From NCBI RefSeq assembly GCF_001426865.1, contig NZ_LMFO01000023.1, positions 1 through 64,000 on the forward strand: DNA of 64,000 nt. The letters run 5' to 3'. The first letter of the stretch is position 1; the number at the start of each line of letters is the position of its first letter. This DNA comes from Paenibacillus sp. Root52 (GTDB lineage: Bacteria; Bacillota; Bacilli; Paenibacillales; Paenibacillaceae). Positions 52,947 through 62,201 of this stretch are shown here, piece by piece. Below the pieces are notes generated by a model that saw only the letters and a program-made list of their open reading frames with translations, was not told the DNA's origin and searched no databases. The position numbers were made by a program, and so were the translations under genes.

Positions 52947-53528
52947 TTATTCTTCATTTTTGAGCAATTCGTTAACCTTCCGTACCTGTTCGTCAAAATC
53001 CGCAACGTCCATCACCGGCGTCATTTCGCTCGGCAACGAACCATTCGGAATGGAAATCCAAGAACGACAACCATTGTATTCAGACAAAACCGGAATCTCC
53101 ATCGGTTCATTCAAACGGTACACGCGCAGCAATAATACATGGAGCGGATCTTTTCGTTTCCACTTCAGGCGGTCTTCGGCAAAATCCGCAGTCCACATAT
53201 GTAAATCTAGAAGTTTATCCAGCGTCTCCTGATCTCTAATCTCCACGTCTTGCACCACTTCGGCATAAGAAGTGATGCGGATTGTCGAGGCTTCGGGCAC
53301 CCATTCGGCCAATGATTCCTCAACATAGGGATGATCAGAGGACTTGATCAGTTCTTTACGCTGATGTTCATAAGTCGGATACAGAACAAACGCTGGACTT
53401 TTAAGCTCAAAATGTCGAGTTTCCTCCACGATCCCGCCTTTACGCATCACCATAATTTGGCGACCTTGTTCTAAGGCTTTGATCGTGGAAGCCCACTCTT
53501 TCAATGCCGGTATATTGTTACCTATCAT
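52947..53528 (-). CDS. DUF1802 family protein
   Basis: 193 residues. The opening ALKEWASTIKALEQGRQIMV followed by RKGGI, and the conserved YPTYEHQ, are diagnostic of DUF1802, which occurs in Bacillota and cyanobacteria. A predominantly soluble, cytoplasmic protein of unknown function. It faces dps on the same strand and lies between the suf promoter and dps. Confidence 0.82.
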   Translation of the reverse strand: MIGNNIPALKEWASTIKALEQGRQIMVMRKGGIVEETRHFELKSPAFVLYPTYEHQRKELIKSSDHPYVEESLAEWVPEASTIRITSYAEVVQDVEIRDQETLDKLLDLHMWTADFAEDRLKWKRKDPLHVLLLRVYRLNEPMEIPVLSEYNGCRSWISIPNGSLPSEMTPVMDVADFDEQVRKVNELLKNEE

Positions 53529-53669
53529 ATGCTCCCCTCCCCGAATCGGTCTTGTCAGCAGTATAGACGTTCAAGCGCCTACCTGACAACTCTCCATAAA
53601 GTAGGAAAGGCGACGATTCGTGTACTAGTACATACTTAGGTACTAAAGTAATGGATGAAAATCGATGTC

Positions 53670-54131
53670 TTAGCCCAAGAAGGAGCGAAGCATCCACATA
53701 TGTTTCTCCAGATCTGCCTTGAATCCTGTCAGCATATCTGATGTTGGTTGGTCTTCGGCAGCGTCAGCCGCTTCAATACCTTCCTGATATTCATTAGACA
53801 GCGTTGCGAAATCTTCGATTAGGTTCTGCACCATCTGTTTCGCATCTTCTCCACCTGCAGCTTCTTGAATAGAAGAGAGCTCCAGATATTCTTTCATTGT
53901 AGCTGCTGGGCTACCTTTAAGTGTAAGAATACGCTCAGCAATTTCGTCCATTTGTACAGTCACTTCATTATAGAACTCTTCAAATTTAACATGCAACGTG
54001 AAGAAATTAGGGCCTTTTACATACCAGTGATAGTTATGAATTTTGACGTAAAGGACGTTCAAGTTTGCCACTTGACGATTAAGTAATTGTTCAACTGTTT
54101 TTGTTTGATTTGTTTTGTTAGTTGTAGCCAT
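53670..54131 (-). CDS. dps: Dps-family DNA-binding ferritin
   Basis: 153 residues of the Dps/miniferritin fold. The dinuclear iron site is formed by residues in NYHWYVKGPNFFTLH (His, His), followed by EFYNEVTVQMDEIAERI (Asp, Glu). It oxidises Fe(II) with peroxide and stores iron as ferric mineral, protecting DNA in stationary phase and under stress. ATG after AAAGGATGGG. Upstream, GTTATAC (54163-54169) and GTATAAC (54195-54201) form an inverted pair. Confidence 0.95.
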   Translation of the reverse strand: MATTNKTNQTKTVEQLLNRQVANLNVLYVKIHNYHWYVKGPNFFTLHVKFEEFYNEVTVQMDEIAERILTLKGSPAATMKEYLELSSIQEAAGGEDAKQMVQNLIEDFATLSNEYQEGIEAADAAEDQPTSDMLTGFKADLEKHMWMLRSFLG

Positions 54132-54427
54132 TTGAATCCCATCCTTTATTTAAAGTTAGTCCGTTATACGAGAAAGCAGAGTCGTTCTTCCCCTGTATAA
54201 CAGAGATTTAGCTATTCGGCACCGCTGCCTGCGGGAAGCCTTGTCGGGCGTTTTACTTCAACCGTCCGGCCTATTTGTTTTTACCCTCGTCCCTGAAGTG
54301 TGAAACAAGATTGACATTGCCGGTATCAAAAAAAGGGTACAAAAGCCGAGCTAATTCCGATATACTGACATATACCAAGCAAAGAAGTGGGTTTTCCTGT
54401 TTCTTCATATATATGGAGGTGGCATTC

Positions 54428-55645
54428 TTGTCCCAATATCACCCTTTAACACCCCAGGAAGCAATCGAATTGGCACGAACATTACCTGATCCGTTTACGG
54501 CAGATTCGAATCTAGAATGTCGTGAGATCGGCGACGGCAATCTGAATTTGGTTTTCCATATCACAGATCAGAACTCCGATAAAAGTATCATTATCAAACA
54601 GGCGCTTCCTTATGCGAAAGTCGTAGGAGAATCATGGCCATTGTCTCTTGTACGGGCTCGCATTGAACGTGAAATTCTTCAGGAAGAGTATCGTCTCTGC
54701 CCTGGAATGGTGCCTGAGGTGTATCATTACGATGACGATCTTGCATTAACGGTAATGGAAGATCTGAGTGATCATGTGATTATGCGCAAAGGTCTTATAG
54801 AGGGTACAAGCTATCCGCTTTTCGCACAACATATCGGTGAATTTATGGCAAGAACGCTCTTCTTTACTTCAGACCTCGGTATGAACCAGCAACTGAAGAA
54901 AGAAAAACAAGGTCGATTTATCAATCCAGATCAGTGTAAAATAACCGAGGATTTGATATTCGATGAGCCCTACCGGATCGCTGAGAAAAATAATTATGAA
55001 GCTTCTATTGAGGACGAAGCTGAAGCGCTTCGTACGGATGGAGAACTGCACTTGGAAGTCGCTTTATTACGCGAGAAATTTCTGACTCATGGTGAAGCAC
55101 TGCTTCATGGCGACCTGCACACAGGCAGCATTTTTGTAACACCAGAATCCACTAAAGTCATTGATCCAGAGTTTGCTTATTATGGCCCGATGGGCTTCGA
55201 TATTGGTGCGGTGATTGCGAACCTGCTACTCAATTATGCTTCCCTCCCAGGATCGATCAAAGATAGCCAGGCACTTCAAGAGCGTGAAGCTATGCTGCTA
55301 GACATGGTTCGGGACGTCTGGACTGAATTTGAGAGCCGTTTCCGTGCACTGTGGGTGAATGATCTGGTTGACCCTATGGCAAAAGCTCCGGGATATCAAG
55401 ACCACTATGTACAAAAAGTTTTCCGTGATACTGCTGGCTTCGCTGGTGCTAAAATGGTACGTCGTATAGTAGGTCTCGCACATGTAGCGGACATCGATAC
55501 CATTGAAGATGCAACAGAACGTGAACGTGCACAGCGCAAAGCACTCGCCATTGGTAAAGCTCTTATTAAGAGCAATCGTCGCTTGAACACAATCGGAGAA
55601 CTGTTAGACAACGTGTCTACAGCTGTCTCTGCACTCAAATCATAA
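54428..55645 (+). CDS. mtnK: S-methyl-5-thioribose kinase MtnK
   Basis: 405 residues. The start is a TTG at 54428, seven bases after GGAGGTGG; the frame reaches 54275 without a site. A protein-kinase-like fold with GDGNLNLVFHI (P-loop equivalent), LLHGDLHTGSI (catalytic HGD) and VIDPEFAYYG (metal-binding). It phosphorylates methylthioribose at C1 in the methionine salvage pathway. It is 25 bases upstream of mtnA. No S-box leader is visible in the 296 bases upstream, unlike in B. subtilis. Confidence 0.96.
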   Translation: MSQYHPLTPQEAIELARTLPDPFTADSNLECREIGDGNLNLVFHITDQNSDKSIIIKQALPYAKVVGESWPLSLVRARIEREILQEEYRLCPGMVPEVYHYDDDLALTVMEDLSDHVIMRKGLIEGTSYPLFAQHIGEFMARTLFFTSDLGMNQQLKKEKQGRFINPDQCKITEDLIFDEPYRIAEKNNYEASIEDEAEALRTDGELHLEVALLREKFLTHGEALLHGDLHTGSIFVTPESTKVIDPEFAYYGPMGFDIGAVIANLLLNYASLPGSIKDSQALQEREAMLLDMVRDVWTEFESRFRALWVNDLVDPMAKAPGYQDHYVQKVFRDTAGFAGAKMVRRIVGLAHVADIDTIEDATERERAQRKALAIGKALIKSNRRLNTIGELLDNVSTAVSALKS

Positions 55646-55670
55646 ATCTAACAAAAATGGAGGCACACCC

Positions 55671-56744
55671 ATGACAACTTCTGAACACCAGCCTTTGTCC
55701 TCCCTGATATGGAAACAGGACAAGCTTGAAATGCTTGACCAGCGTCTTCTACCCGAGACCATTCTGATGCTGAAGCTGTACACACCTGAGGAAGTATGGG
55801 AAGCTATTCATTCCATGAAAGTACGTGGAGCTCCTGCGATCGGGATTGCTGCTGCATTCGGCGTTGTTCTAGGCGCTAAAGCTTATGATGGAATGGGTAC
55901 ACCAGGGTGGCTGGATCATGTAAAATCCATCTGTGCTCACTTGGCAACATCTCGTCCAACAGCAGTTAATCTGTTCTGGGCGCTGGATCGTATGATGCAA
56001 AAGGCCAGTGAGCTTGCAGAAGCTGGCACATCGATTGAGGACGGCAATGCTGCCCTTGAAGCCGAAGCTCTTCTCATTCAAAAAGAAGACGAAGAAGTAT
56101 GCCGTATGATCGGCGAGAACGCACTCCCACTGTTCGCGGATGGTATGGGTGTGCTGACGCACTGTAATGCCGGAGGACTCGCGACAGCTAAATACGGCAC
56201 AGCAACTGCGCCGATGTATCTTGCTCAAGAACGCGGTATTAACCTTAAAGTATTTGCGGACGAGACTCGTCCTGTACTGCAAGGGGCACGCCTGACTGCA
56301 TTCGAATTGCAACAAGCTGGCATTGACGTTACACTGCTCTGCGATAATATGGCCGGAATGGTAATGTCGAAGGGATGGATTCAAGCCGTTATCGTCGGCA
56401 CAGATCGTGTGGCTGCAAATGGTGATGTAGCGAACAAAATCGGAACTTACAGCGTTGCAGTACTTGCCAAAGCGCATAACATTCCGTTCTATGTAGCTAG
56501 CCCACTGTCCACCATTGATCTGTCTACGCCATCTGGCGATCTTATTCCGATTGAAGAGCGTGCAGCAGAGGAAGTTACCGAAGGTTTTGGCAAACGTACC
56601 GCACCGCAAGGTGTTAAAGTATTTAACCCGGCCTTCGATGTTACTCCGAACGAATATGTCACTGCCATCATTACGGAAAAAGGTGTCGTCCGTGCGCCTT
56701 TCAAAGAGAATCTTGCTGCATTGTTTGCTAAGGAAGAAGCTTAG
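55671..56744 (+). CDS. mtnA: S-methyl-5-thioribose-1-phosphate isomerase MtnA
   Basis: 357 residues. Catalyses the aldose-ketose isomerisation after MtnK. The eIF2B-like fold with VRGAPAIGIAAAFG, LTHCNAGGLAT (catalytic Cys), GTDRVAANGDVANKIGTY is unmistakable. ATG after TGGAGG. Second gene of the mtnK-mtnA operon. Confidence 0.97.
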   Translation: MTTSEHQPLSSLIWKQDKLEMLDQRLLPETILMLKLYTPEEVWEAIHSMKVRGAPAIGIAAAFGVVLGAKAYDGMGTPGWLDHVKSICAHLATSRPTAVNLFWALDRMMQKASELAEAGTSIEDGNAALEAEALLIQKEDEEVCRMIGENALPLFADGMGVLTHCNAGGLATAKYGTATAPMYLAQERGINLKVFADETRPVLQGARLTAFELQQAGIDVTLLCDNMAGMVMSKGWIQAVIVGTDRVAANGDVANKIGTYSVAVLAKAHNIPFYVASPLSTIDLSTPSGDLIPIEERAAEEVTEGFGKRTAPQGVKVFNPAFDVTPNEYVTAIITEKGVVRAPFKENLAALFAKEEA

Positions 56745-56796
56745 TTCCTATATTTATGAATCGAGTTTAATGAAATAAATGATATGTAAAGAAATG

Positions 56797-56823
56797 AGGG
56801 CTCCCTGAAAGGAGCCCTTTTTT
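56797..56823 (+). terminator. Terminator of mtnK-mtnA
   Basis: AGGGCTCC and GGAGCCCT around a six-base loop with six T, 52 bases after the stop codon. Confidence 0.93.
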
Positions 56824-56926
56824 GGGCGTTAACCTTGAAGTTAAGTTTACGTTGAGTTGCAGTAACATTGAAATTGGGATGGGGATAATATTAGATTAGA
56901 TTGGATGCGATAATCCATTTAGATGT

Positions 56927-57229
56927 TCAGATCATTTTCAATAATGCATCTACACCGGTCATGCCAACTGTAATTCCCATAGCTTCGGCTTCTGTTGTCA
57001 CCGATTCCATCGGAGCATGCAGCAATTGTTCCAGTGTGCGCACACCAACTGCCCGAGCTGCAATGATTTTGCGATCTCCCAGCACCTCATTAAGTAATCC
57101 CACATCGAGCGCTCCACACATGATATACCCCTTCGATGTGTTAATTGTGAGCAGCGTTGTTTTGGGCAGCTTAACCTCTACTCCCACCAACACGTGTTCC
57201 CCAACGACAATCGGCTCCATCGTCACCAT
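56927..57229 (-). CDS. yunC: DUF1805 family protein (YunC-like)
   Basis: 100 residues. The core KLPKTTLLTINTSKGYIMCGA and RAVGVRTLEQLL match YunC of B. subtilis. The start at the ATG 57229 follows the family, although the ribosome binding site AGGAGG is 14 bases away; a GTG at 57244 is too close to that site. Function unknown. In B. subtilis it lies near yunD, which occurs in this window 13 kb away. Confidence 0.85.
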   Translation of the reverse strand: MVTMEPIVVGEHVLVGVEVKLPKTTLLTINTSKGYIMCGALDVGLLNEVLGDRKIIAARAVGVRTLEQLLHAPMESVTTEAEAMGITVGMTGVDALLKMI

Positions 57230-57410
57230 AGTCTTCCGATCCACCTCCTCTTCCGCAGGTCAAGATAATTGTATGCCTTGCCCTGAAGAGTCGTGTGGAC
57301 ACCTGCCGTGTATCGAGAAAATGGCTTCTTAATCCGTCTTTCACTTTCGAAATGAGATTAACTTATTTTCAAAATGAACAAACACATCATAGCGGCTTTC
57401 ATCAGCCGAA

Positions 57411-58130
57411 TCATGAAAAATTTTTATTAAAACAATATTCAGACTCACATTTTATTTTGTACCATGGATAACCATATTCCGTGATGTGTGAATGGATCAA
57501 TAGACGATTGCCGCAACGAATACAGTTCCGTTCAGTTAAATCTCCATTTCTATACTCTTCTAGGTATGCTTCCGCGAACTTCACCTCTTCAATGATCTTT
57601 TCAAGTGCTCCCTCACTGATGTCAAAAGGGTTCATGTCCCCTCTCGTGGCATAGATCGTCTTAGGGAAACCTCCAAATCCTCCAACTAATTCATGGTGAT
57701 GGGTACTAATTCGTCCACCACCTCTTTCAAACAATGTGATTATCGGTTCATAGATGTCTGGAAACTGTAATGCAAAACTATTTCTGTCATCAATTAAAGC
57801 GCACCATCGCAGATAGTGCATACTTAACATTTTCATAAGCAAGATATCAATATCTGTAAAATTGGGAAAATCGACTACGAAGTTGTCCCATGCATCATCA
57901 GGAATTCGATAACCAATTAACATGTCCATTCCCACATAAATGCCTGTTCCTCCTTTAGAAAGATGCTGCAAAAAAACACCCACTCTGCGGTAGTACTCGG
58001 CAATTAATATGGTATCTGCTTCATACTGTCCTCTTGACCTAACTTCTTTGTAACTTTTCTGCGAAATCCCCCTGTATAAATTAGGGTCAATATTTCTGAT
58101 TCTCTTCGCTGCTGATTCGTAATAACTCAT
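57411..58130 (-). CDS. Uncharacterised zinc-ribbon protein paired with the RNA ligase
   Basis: 239 residues. The ATG at 58130 is chosen after GGAGA; the frame extends 15 codons further without a better site. An N-terminal mixed alpha/beta region of about 190 residues with no recognised family is followed by a C-terminal zinc ribbon with C203-x2-C206 and C228-x4-C233. It starts 13 bases after the RNA ligase stop, so the two are one transcript. It may recognise RNA or a nucleic-acid end for the ligase; that is inference from operon context. Confidence 0.65.
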   Translation of the reverse strand: MSYYESAAKRIRNIDPNLYRGISQKSYKEVRSRGQYEADTILIAEYYRRVGVFLQHLSKGGTGIYVGMDMLIGYRIPDDAWDNFVVDFPNFTDIDILLMKMLSMHYLRWCALIDDRNSFALQFPDIYEPIITLFERGGGRISTHHHELVGGFGGFPKTIYATRGDMNPFDISEGALEKIIEEVKFAEAYLEEYRNGDLTERNCIRCGNRLLIHSHITEYGYPWYKIKCESEYCFNKNFS

Positions 58131-58143
58131 CCGTTTATCTCCA

Positions 58144-58920
58144 TCAATTTCTAAATGTTCTTTCATAGTCTTCAAAGCGTATTTTTCGGATTTGATTACG
58201 GTTTACCGTTCTCACAATGATCCCCTCTGATTTACCAGCCAGTTCTATTCCGACTTGTGTTTTTTCAAACTTCTTCAGATTGGAGAAAGTATCTTCTAAC
58301 GAGATTGGAAAATGAGACCCTGTTGTTATTTCCAATAATGGTGCAGCCTGCAAACCTAAACGCTGAACCAATCTCTGCTTAGCATCTTCATTGTAAAATG
58401 GTTGATTACCATGCTCACGCCATTCAGCTATTTTTTCCAATTGGAGTTCCATAAGGTTATCTAGTTCAACTTCATTCAATGAGAAAACGTCAAATACGCG
58501 ATAGTTTTGTGTTTTTCTATCTGAGTAGTGTTTGGAAGCCTTCGTTTTCCCGCCATATGACTCTTGATATATTACTTTTAAGGCCCATTCCCCCTGAAGC
58601 TGATCATTAGCAATGATCTCGTCTGCTATAGGTCTAAGGAAATCCGCGATATTTCCGTATGGGTTGCCAATCCGATCCCCTTTAGCATACAGCAGTTCTT
58701 CTCTAGAACCGATGAGATAGTCTATCTCCCCGTCAGCATTCTTAAGCATAATGATTCTGGAATTCTCTCCATCTACTTTTTCATAGATATATACTGACTC
58801 CGACTCTTCAAAACCTCTTGATTCAGTTAACGCATCATTTAGTCGGCCTCTCTCCCCCAACTGATGATATGTATAAATACTTGGATATTTAGTTATAGAG
58901 TTAATCTTTTTCAATTCCAT
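58144..58920 (-). CDS. RNA ligase of the Rnl2 family
   Basis: 258 residues, a complete covalent nucleotidyltransferase core. Motif I is EKVDGEN with adenylated Lys48, motif III is YRVFDVF near 140, motif IV is EGIIVRT at 232-238 and motif V is IRKIRFEDY at 244-252. T4 Rnl2-like ligases seal nicks in double-stranded RNA or RNA:DNA with ATP. No C-terminal specificity domain is present, so the adjacent zinc protein may supply it. It is not next to Pnkp/Hen1-type repair genes. ATG after AGAGGATGAACGAAC. Confidence 0.88.
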   Translation of the reverse strand: MELKKINSITKYPSIYTYHQLGERGRLNDALTESRGFEESESVYIYEKVDGENSRIIMLKNADGEIDYLIGSREELLYAKGDRIGNPYGNIADFLRPIADEIIANDQLQGEWALKVIYQESYGGKTKASKHYSDRKTQNYRVFDVFSLNEVELDNLMELQLEKIAEWREHGNQPFYNEDAKQRLVQRLGLQAAPLLEITTGSHFPISLEDTFSNLKKFEKTQVGIELAGKSEGIIVRTVNRNQIRKIRFEDYERTFRN

Positions 58921-59217
58921 GTTCGTTCATCCTCTTTCCTTAATATATGATGTAACTTCAATGTCATTTCAATCTTATTTTATATTAAATTCCATATTTA
59001 CACATCTATAACTCTACTGAATCACCAGTCATTACCAACTTTATATACAAATAACATGGCTAAAAAGCAAAAATGAATGCCCCTCCAATCACCATGGTTT
59101 TGACCGATTCTTCCATAGCATTTTATCCACCTTGACACTATGATTATTGCCACATTAATGATATAGTAGGTTAGACGTATTATGGTATTCACATATATTT
59201 TAACGGGGCTGGGATGA

Positions 59218-59775
59218 ATGAAAGAAACCTTATCCAACGAAGAAGAATTCGGCTATCTATTTAACGTCGATGTTCTGATTAAGAACCGCTCAAATGCACT
59301 GGCACTGCAGTCCCTGTTGGAGCTCATGAACAAAGAGGAACAGATTGTGGACTTCCGGATTCAATCCGGTATAGAGCTTGGCAAGATTATTGAAGCGACA
59401 ATTCAATCTAAAAAAGATTCCATTACAACTCTTCACAATGGACGAAAAAAAGCTCAGGACAGTACGATACAGAAAAGCGCTTCAACGAACGCTTCTTCTG
59501 CTCCAGCCAAAAAAGAGCAACCTAAAGATGTCACTCCAAAGAAAGAATCATCCGAGCCTTCCCAAAGCGGAAACTCATTTGATGAGTGGATCGACACACT
59601 GATTAAGGAAAATCGCCTGACACGTATCGTCGTAAACAACAAGAATGGTAAGCATCAGAGTATCCCTTGCCGCATTTTAAATTTTGATCGGGATAATAAC
59701 ATAGTAAGCATTTACCATGTTGATGAGAAGCAGGTTTATTCATTCAGAACCAATGAAATTGATGAGTTTTTGTAA
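59218..59775 (+). CDS. Hypothetical protein with small beta-barrel-like C-terminal domain
   Basis: 185 residues in three parts: an N-terminal helical region (about 1-70), a Lys/Ser/Pro-rich linker (about 71-115), and a C-terminal domain (about 118-185) whose sequence of short strands (RIVVNNKNGKHQSI, PCRILNFDRD, IVSIYHVD) suggests a small Sm/SH3-like beta-barrel. No family recognised. The ATG at 59218 lies after a weak site (GGGGCTGGG). Followed by a strong terminator. Confidence 0.65.
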   Translation: MKETLSNEEEFGYLFNVDVLIKNRSNALALQSLLELMNKEEQIVDFRIQSGIELGKIIEATIQSKKDSITTLHNGRKKAQDSTIQKSASTNASSAPAKKEQPKDVTPKKESSEPSQSGNSFDEWIDTLIKENRLTRIVVNNKNGKHQSIPCRILNFDRDNNIVSIYHVDEKQVYSFRTNEIDEFL

Positions 59776-59794
59776 AAACAACAAAGTATAATGA

Positions 59795-59847
59795 AAAGCA
59801 GCCCGCGTGGAAATCCCATAACATTTCCATGTAGGCTGCTTTTTTTA
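59795..59847 (+). terminator. Terminator after the 185-residue hypothetical gene
   Basis: AGCAGCC and GGCTGCT, extended by TGGAAAT with ATTTCCA, followed by seven T. Confidence 0.9.
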
Positions 59848-59932
59848 AACATTGTGTAAGCGCATCAGTAAAATGAAGATTTCCACATTAACAATGGTTT
59901 TTCAAGGGTAGCACGGAAGCATCCTTATGTAA

Positions 59933-60319
59933 TTAGGATCGTCCCTTACCTCGTTGCCACACGTCTAACGCGAACAGCAGCCAACCTGTAATAAAGGCTA
60001 CACCACCAATGGGAGTAATGGCACCTAATATTTTAATGCCTGTTGTACTGAGTACATATAAGCTACCAGAGAACACAATGATACCAATCAGCAGAAGACG
60101 TGCCGACCATCTTAGCTTCGTCGACTCCCCTAATTGTCCTGCTGTAAGTCCAACAATCAGCAAAGCGACAGCGTGGATCATGTGGTACTGTACACCTGTT
60201 TCATAGGTAGCAAGGGCTTTGGCATCAATGTGCTCCTTAACAATATGTGCACCGAACGCACCAATCGCCACAGACAGCATCATAAGTATTGCGCCCAGCA
60301 TCATCCATTTACGTTGCAT
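59933..60319 (-). CDS. DUF423 membrane protein (YwdK type)
   Basis: 128 residues with four hydrophobic segments, matching the DUF423 family signature AFGAHIVKEHID near the N-terminus and GITPIGGVAFITGW-like C-terminal region. Integral membrane protein of unknown function. ATG after AAGGGAA. Confidence 0.9.
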   Translation of the reverse strand: MQRKWMMLGAILMMLSVAIGAFGAHIVKEHIDAKALATYETGVQYHMIHAVALLIVGLTAGQLGESTKLRWSARLLLIGIIVFSGSLYVLSTTGIKILGAITPIGGVAFITGWLLFALDVWQRGKGRS

Positions 60320-60612
60320 TTCCCTTTATCTCCCCTTTAAGTTCATAGTTTGCACTATGTTTTATTGTAACCGAATCTCACTATCGTTTGCTAGTTAGCT
60401 CAATAGCTGAACGTACTCGCCTACTTTGGTTATATAAAATACATATTGACTCGAAAACAATGGCGAAAGTGCTGAGATATCTTGATTTTTAACGACTTTT
60501 ATGGAAAAGTAAAAAGGTGTGTTTTTGAAACCAACCCAAGAATCACTACGTTTAAATAAGGGTAATAACATGCATTACCTAATCAGCAGGATAAGGAGGG
60601 AAATCATATAAT

Positions 60613-61038
60613 ATGAATAATAACCATCTGAATGAACCACATTCATACGATAACAACTCGTTCACGCCATATCCAGAAGAACCGAACAATATCCGATTGA
60701 AACAATCTGGCCCTGGTATTGCTAGCTTTATACTTGGACTAGTCGCTTTGTTTGCTTATATTTTAACGTTCTTCTTTGCTGCGATGGCTCTGACTAGCTC
60801 ACTGGATTCGTTCACACCTGCGAACGTTGAGGAAATTGCTCTGCATCCTGCGGTCATTCTAGCTTCGCTATCCATCCTAGTTTGTCTCGTCCTGAATTTA
60901 GCTGGGCTTATCGTTGGTGTCATTGGGCTTGTGCTCAAAAATCGGAAGAAAATCTTCGCCATTATCGGGACGATTCTGAATGGTATTCTGATTTTGGCAT
61001 TTGCCGGACTGATTCTAGCGGGGATGTTCATGGCGTAA
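60613..61038 (+). CDS. DUF4190-like membrane protein
   Basis: 141 residues. A proline- and asparagine-rich N-terminus of about 30 residues is followed by hydrophobic segments at about 37-62, 80-105 and 115-140, with the repeated G-IASFILGLVALF style start of DUF4190 proteins. ATG after AAGGAGG with a long spacer of 12 bases. Function unknown. Confidence 0.75.
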   Translation: MNNNHLNEPHSYDNNSFTPYPEEPNNIRLKQSGPGIASFILGLVALFAYILTFFFAAMALTSSLDSFTPANVEEIALHPAVILASLSILVCLVLNLAGLIVGVIGLVLKNRKKIFAIIGTILNGILILAFAGLILAGMFMA

Positions 61039-61139
61039 TCAGGCAACACAGTGTCGCACGAAGCAGCAACATATACGTTGCAAACATCAAACTTATGACA
61101 TAACTTTTGTTCAAATTATCATATCCAAAGGAGATCAAC

Positions 61140-61988
61140 ATGTCACGAATCAAAATTTTTACAGACAGCACCAGTGATCTGACCCCATCGTGGATTCAAA
61201 CGTATGACGTTGGAATTATTCCGCTCTATGTTGTATTTGGCGAGGAATCATTAAAAGACGGTGTTGAGATTAAACCGGAGCAGCTATATGAGCGCGTAAG
61301 TAGGGATGGTCGTCTCCCCAAAACAGCTGCGCCTTCTCCAGCGGATTTCATGACGGCATTTCAGCCATCCATAGACCAAGGGGATGATATCCTGTATATC
61401 AGCTTATCCTCTGAACTTTCTTCTACATATCAAAATGCCCTGCTCGCCAGCTCTGAATTCCCAGAAGGGCGAATTTCCGTTATAGATTCCTTGAATCTCT
61501 CATCCGGAATTGGACTGCTTGTCATGAAAGCAGTTCATGCAGCTCAGAATGGTCAAACATTATCAGAGATCACACATTTGATCGAAGCCCTCAAACCCAA
61601 TGTGCGAACTGAATTCGTCATTGATACGCTGGAGTATTTACATAAAGGCGGTCGATGCTCTGGCATGCAAAATCTAATTGGCAGTCTGCTGAAGATTCGC
61701 CCCGTGATTCGAGTAACAGATGGTAAAATGGCTCCCGCTTACAAAGTTCGCGGTAAACGCGAAAAGGCTCTGGAGCAAATGCTGCAGAACACGTTAAGCA
61801 ATAAGGAGCAGATTGATAAGGATCTGGTTATCGTTGTGCATACGATGGCAGAAGAAGATGCGCTTGATTTGCAAAAGTCACTTCAAGAACAGACAGGCGC
61901 TCGTGTAGAGCTAGCTACCGCAGGATGTGTAGTCTGTAGTCACTGTGGTCCCAAAACGATCGGTATTATTTATAATACCGCATTGTAA
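61140..61988 (+). CDS. DegV family fatty-acid-binding protein
   Basis: 282 residues. The ATG at 61140 follows AAAGGAGAT. DegV/EDD fold: IKIFTDSTSDL at the N-terminus, TAAPSPADF, and a C-terminal domain with VCSHCGPKTIGI. Such FakB-like proteins carry fatty acids for the kinase FakA; no fakA gene is in the window, so the role is assigned by family only. Confidence 0.92.
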   Translation: MSRIKIFTDSTSDLTPSWIQTYDVGIIPLYVVFGEESLKDGVEIKPEQLYERVSRDGRLPKTAAPSPADFMTAFQPSIDQGDDILYISLSSELSSTYQNALLASSEFPEGRISVIDSLNLSSGIGLLVMKAVHAAQNGQTLSEITHLIEALKPNVRTEFVIDTLEYLHKGGRCSGMQNLIGSLLKIRPVIRVTDGKMAPAYKVRGKREKALEQMLQNTLSNKEQIDKDLVIVVHTMAEEDALDLQKSLQEQTGARVELATAGCVVCSHCGPKTIGIIYNTAL

Positions 61989-62051
61989 CATCTGAATGTC
62001 ACATTCCAGATGAAGTGGTGCTGCTTCTATAACGATTCTATATTAACAAAG

Positions 62052-62090
62052 TAAAGGGCATCCTTAGTTATAGCTGAGGATGCCCTTCTG
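62052..62090. terminator. Terminator between degV and pdaA
   Basis: AAGGGCATCCT pairs with AGGATGCCCTT across a 12-base loop; T-rich sequence follows on both strands. Separates convergent genes. Confidence 0.85.
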
Positions 62091-62201
62091 TATTCAAGCA
62101 GATAATATTTTTCTAAATTCTTATTTTGATGCAATTTATCTCAACGTCAACGTTTGCCCAAAACAACAGTTGATCCTGTCTCAACCTGTCATTAAACTCC
62201 A

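Noticed and set aside
54202..54427. S-box (SAM) riboswitch upstream of mtnK
   Set aside because: The conserved S-box segments are not seen in the leader; the sequence shows no match to the characteristic core.
57272..57331. 19-codon cysteine-rich frame on the plus strand (begins MPCPEESCGHLPC)
   Set aside because: Short, with a weak ribosome binding site and no support from neighbours; likely chance.
59022..59237. Minus-strand frame of 71 residues
   Set aside because: It overlaps the start of the plus-strand 185-residue gene, has no ribosome binding site and no recognisable composition.
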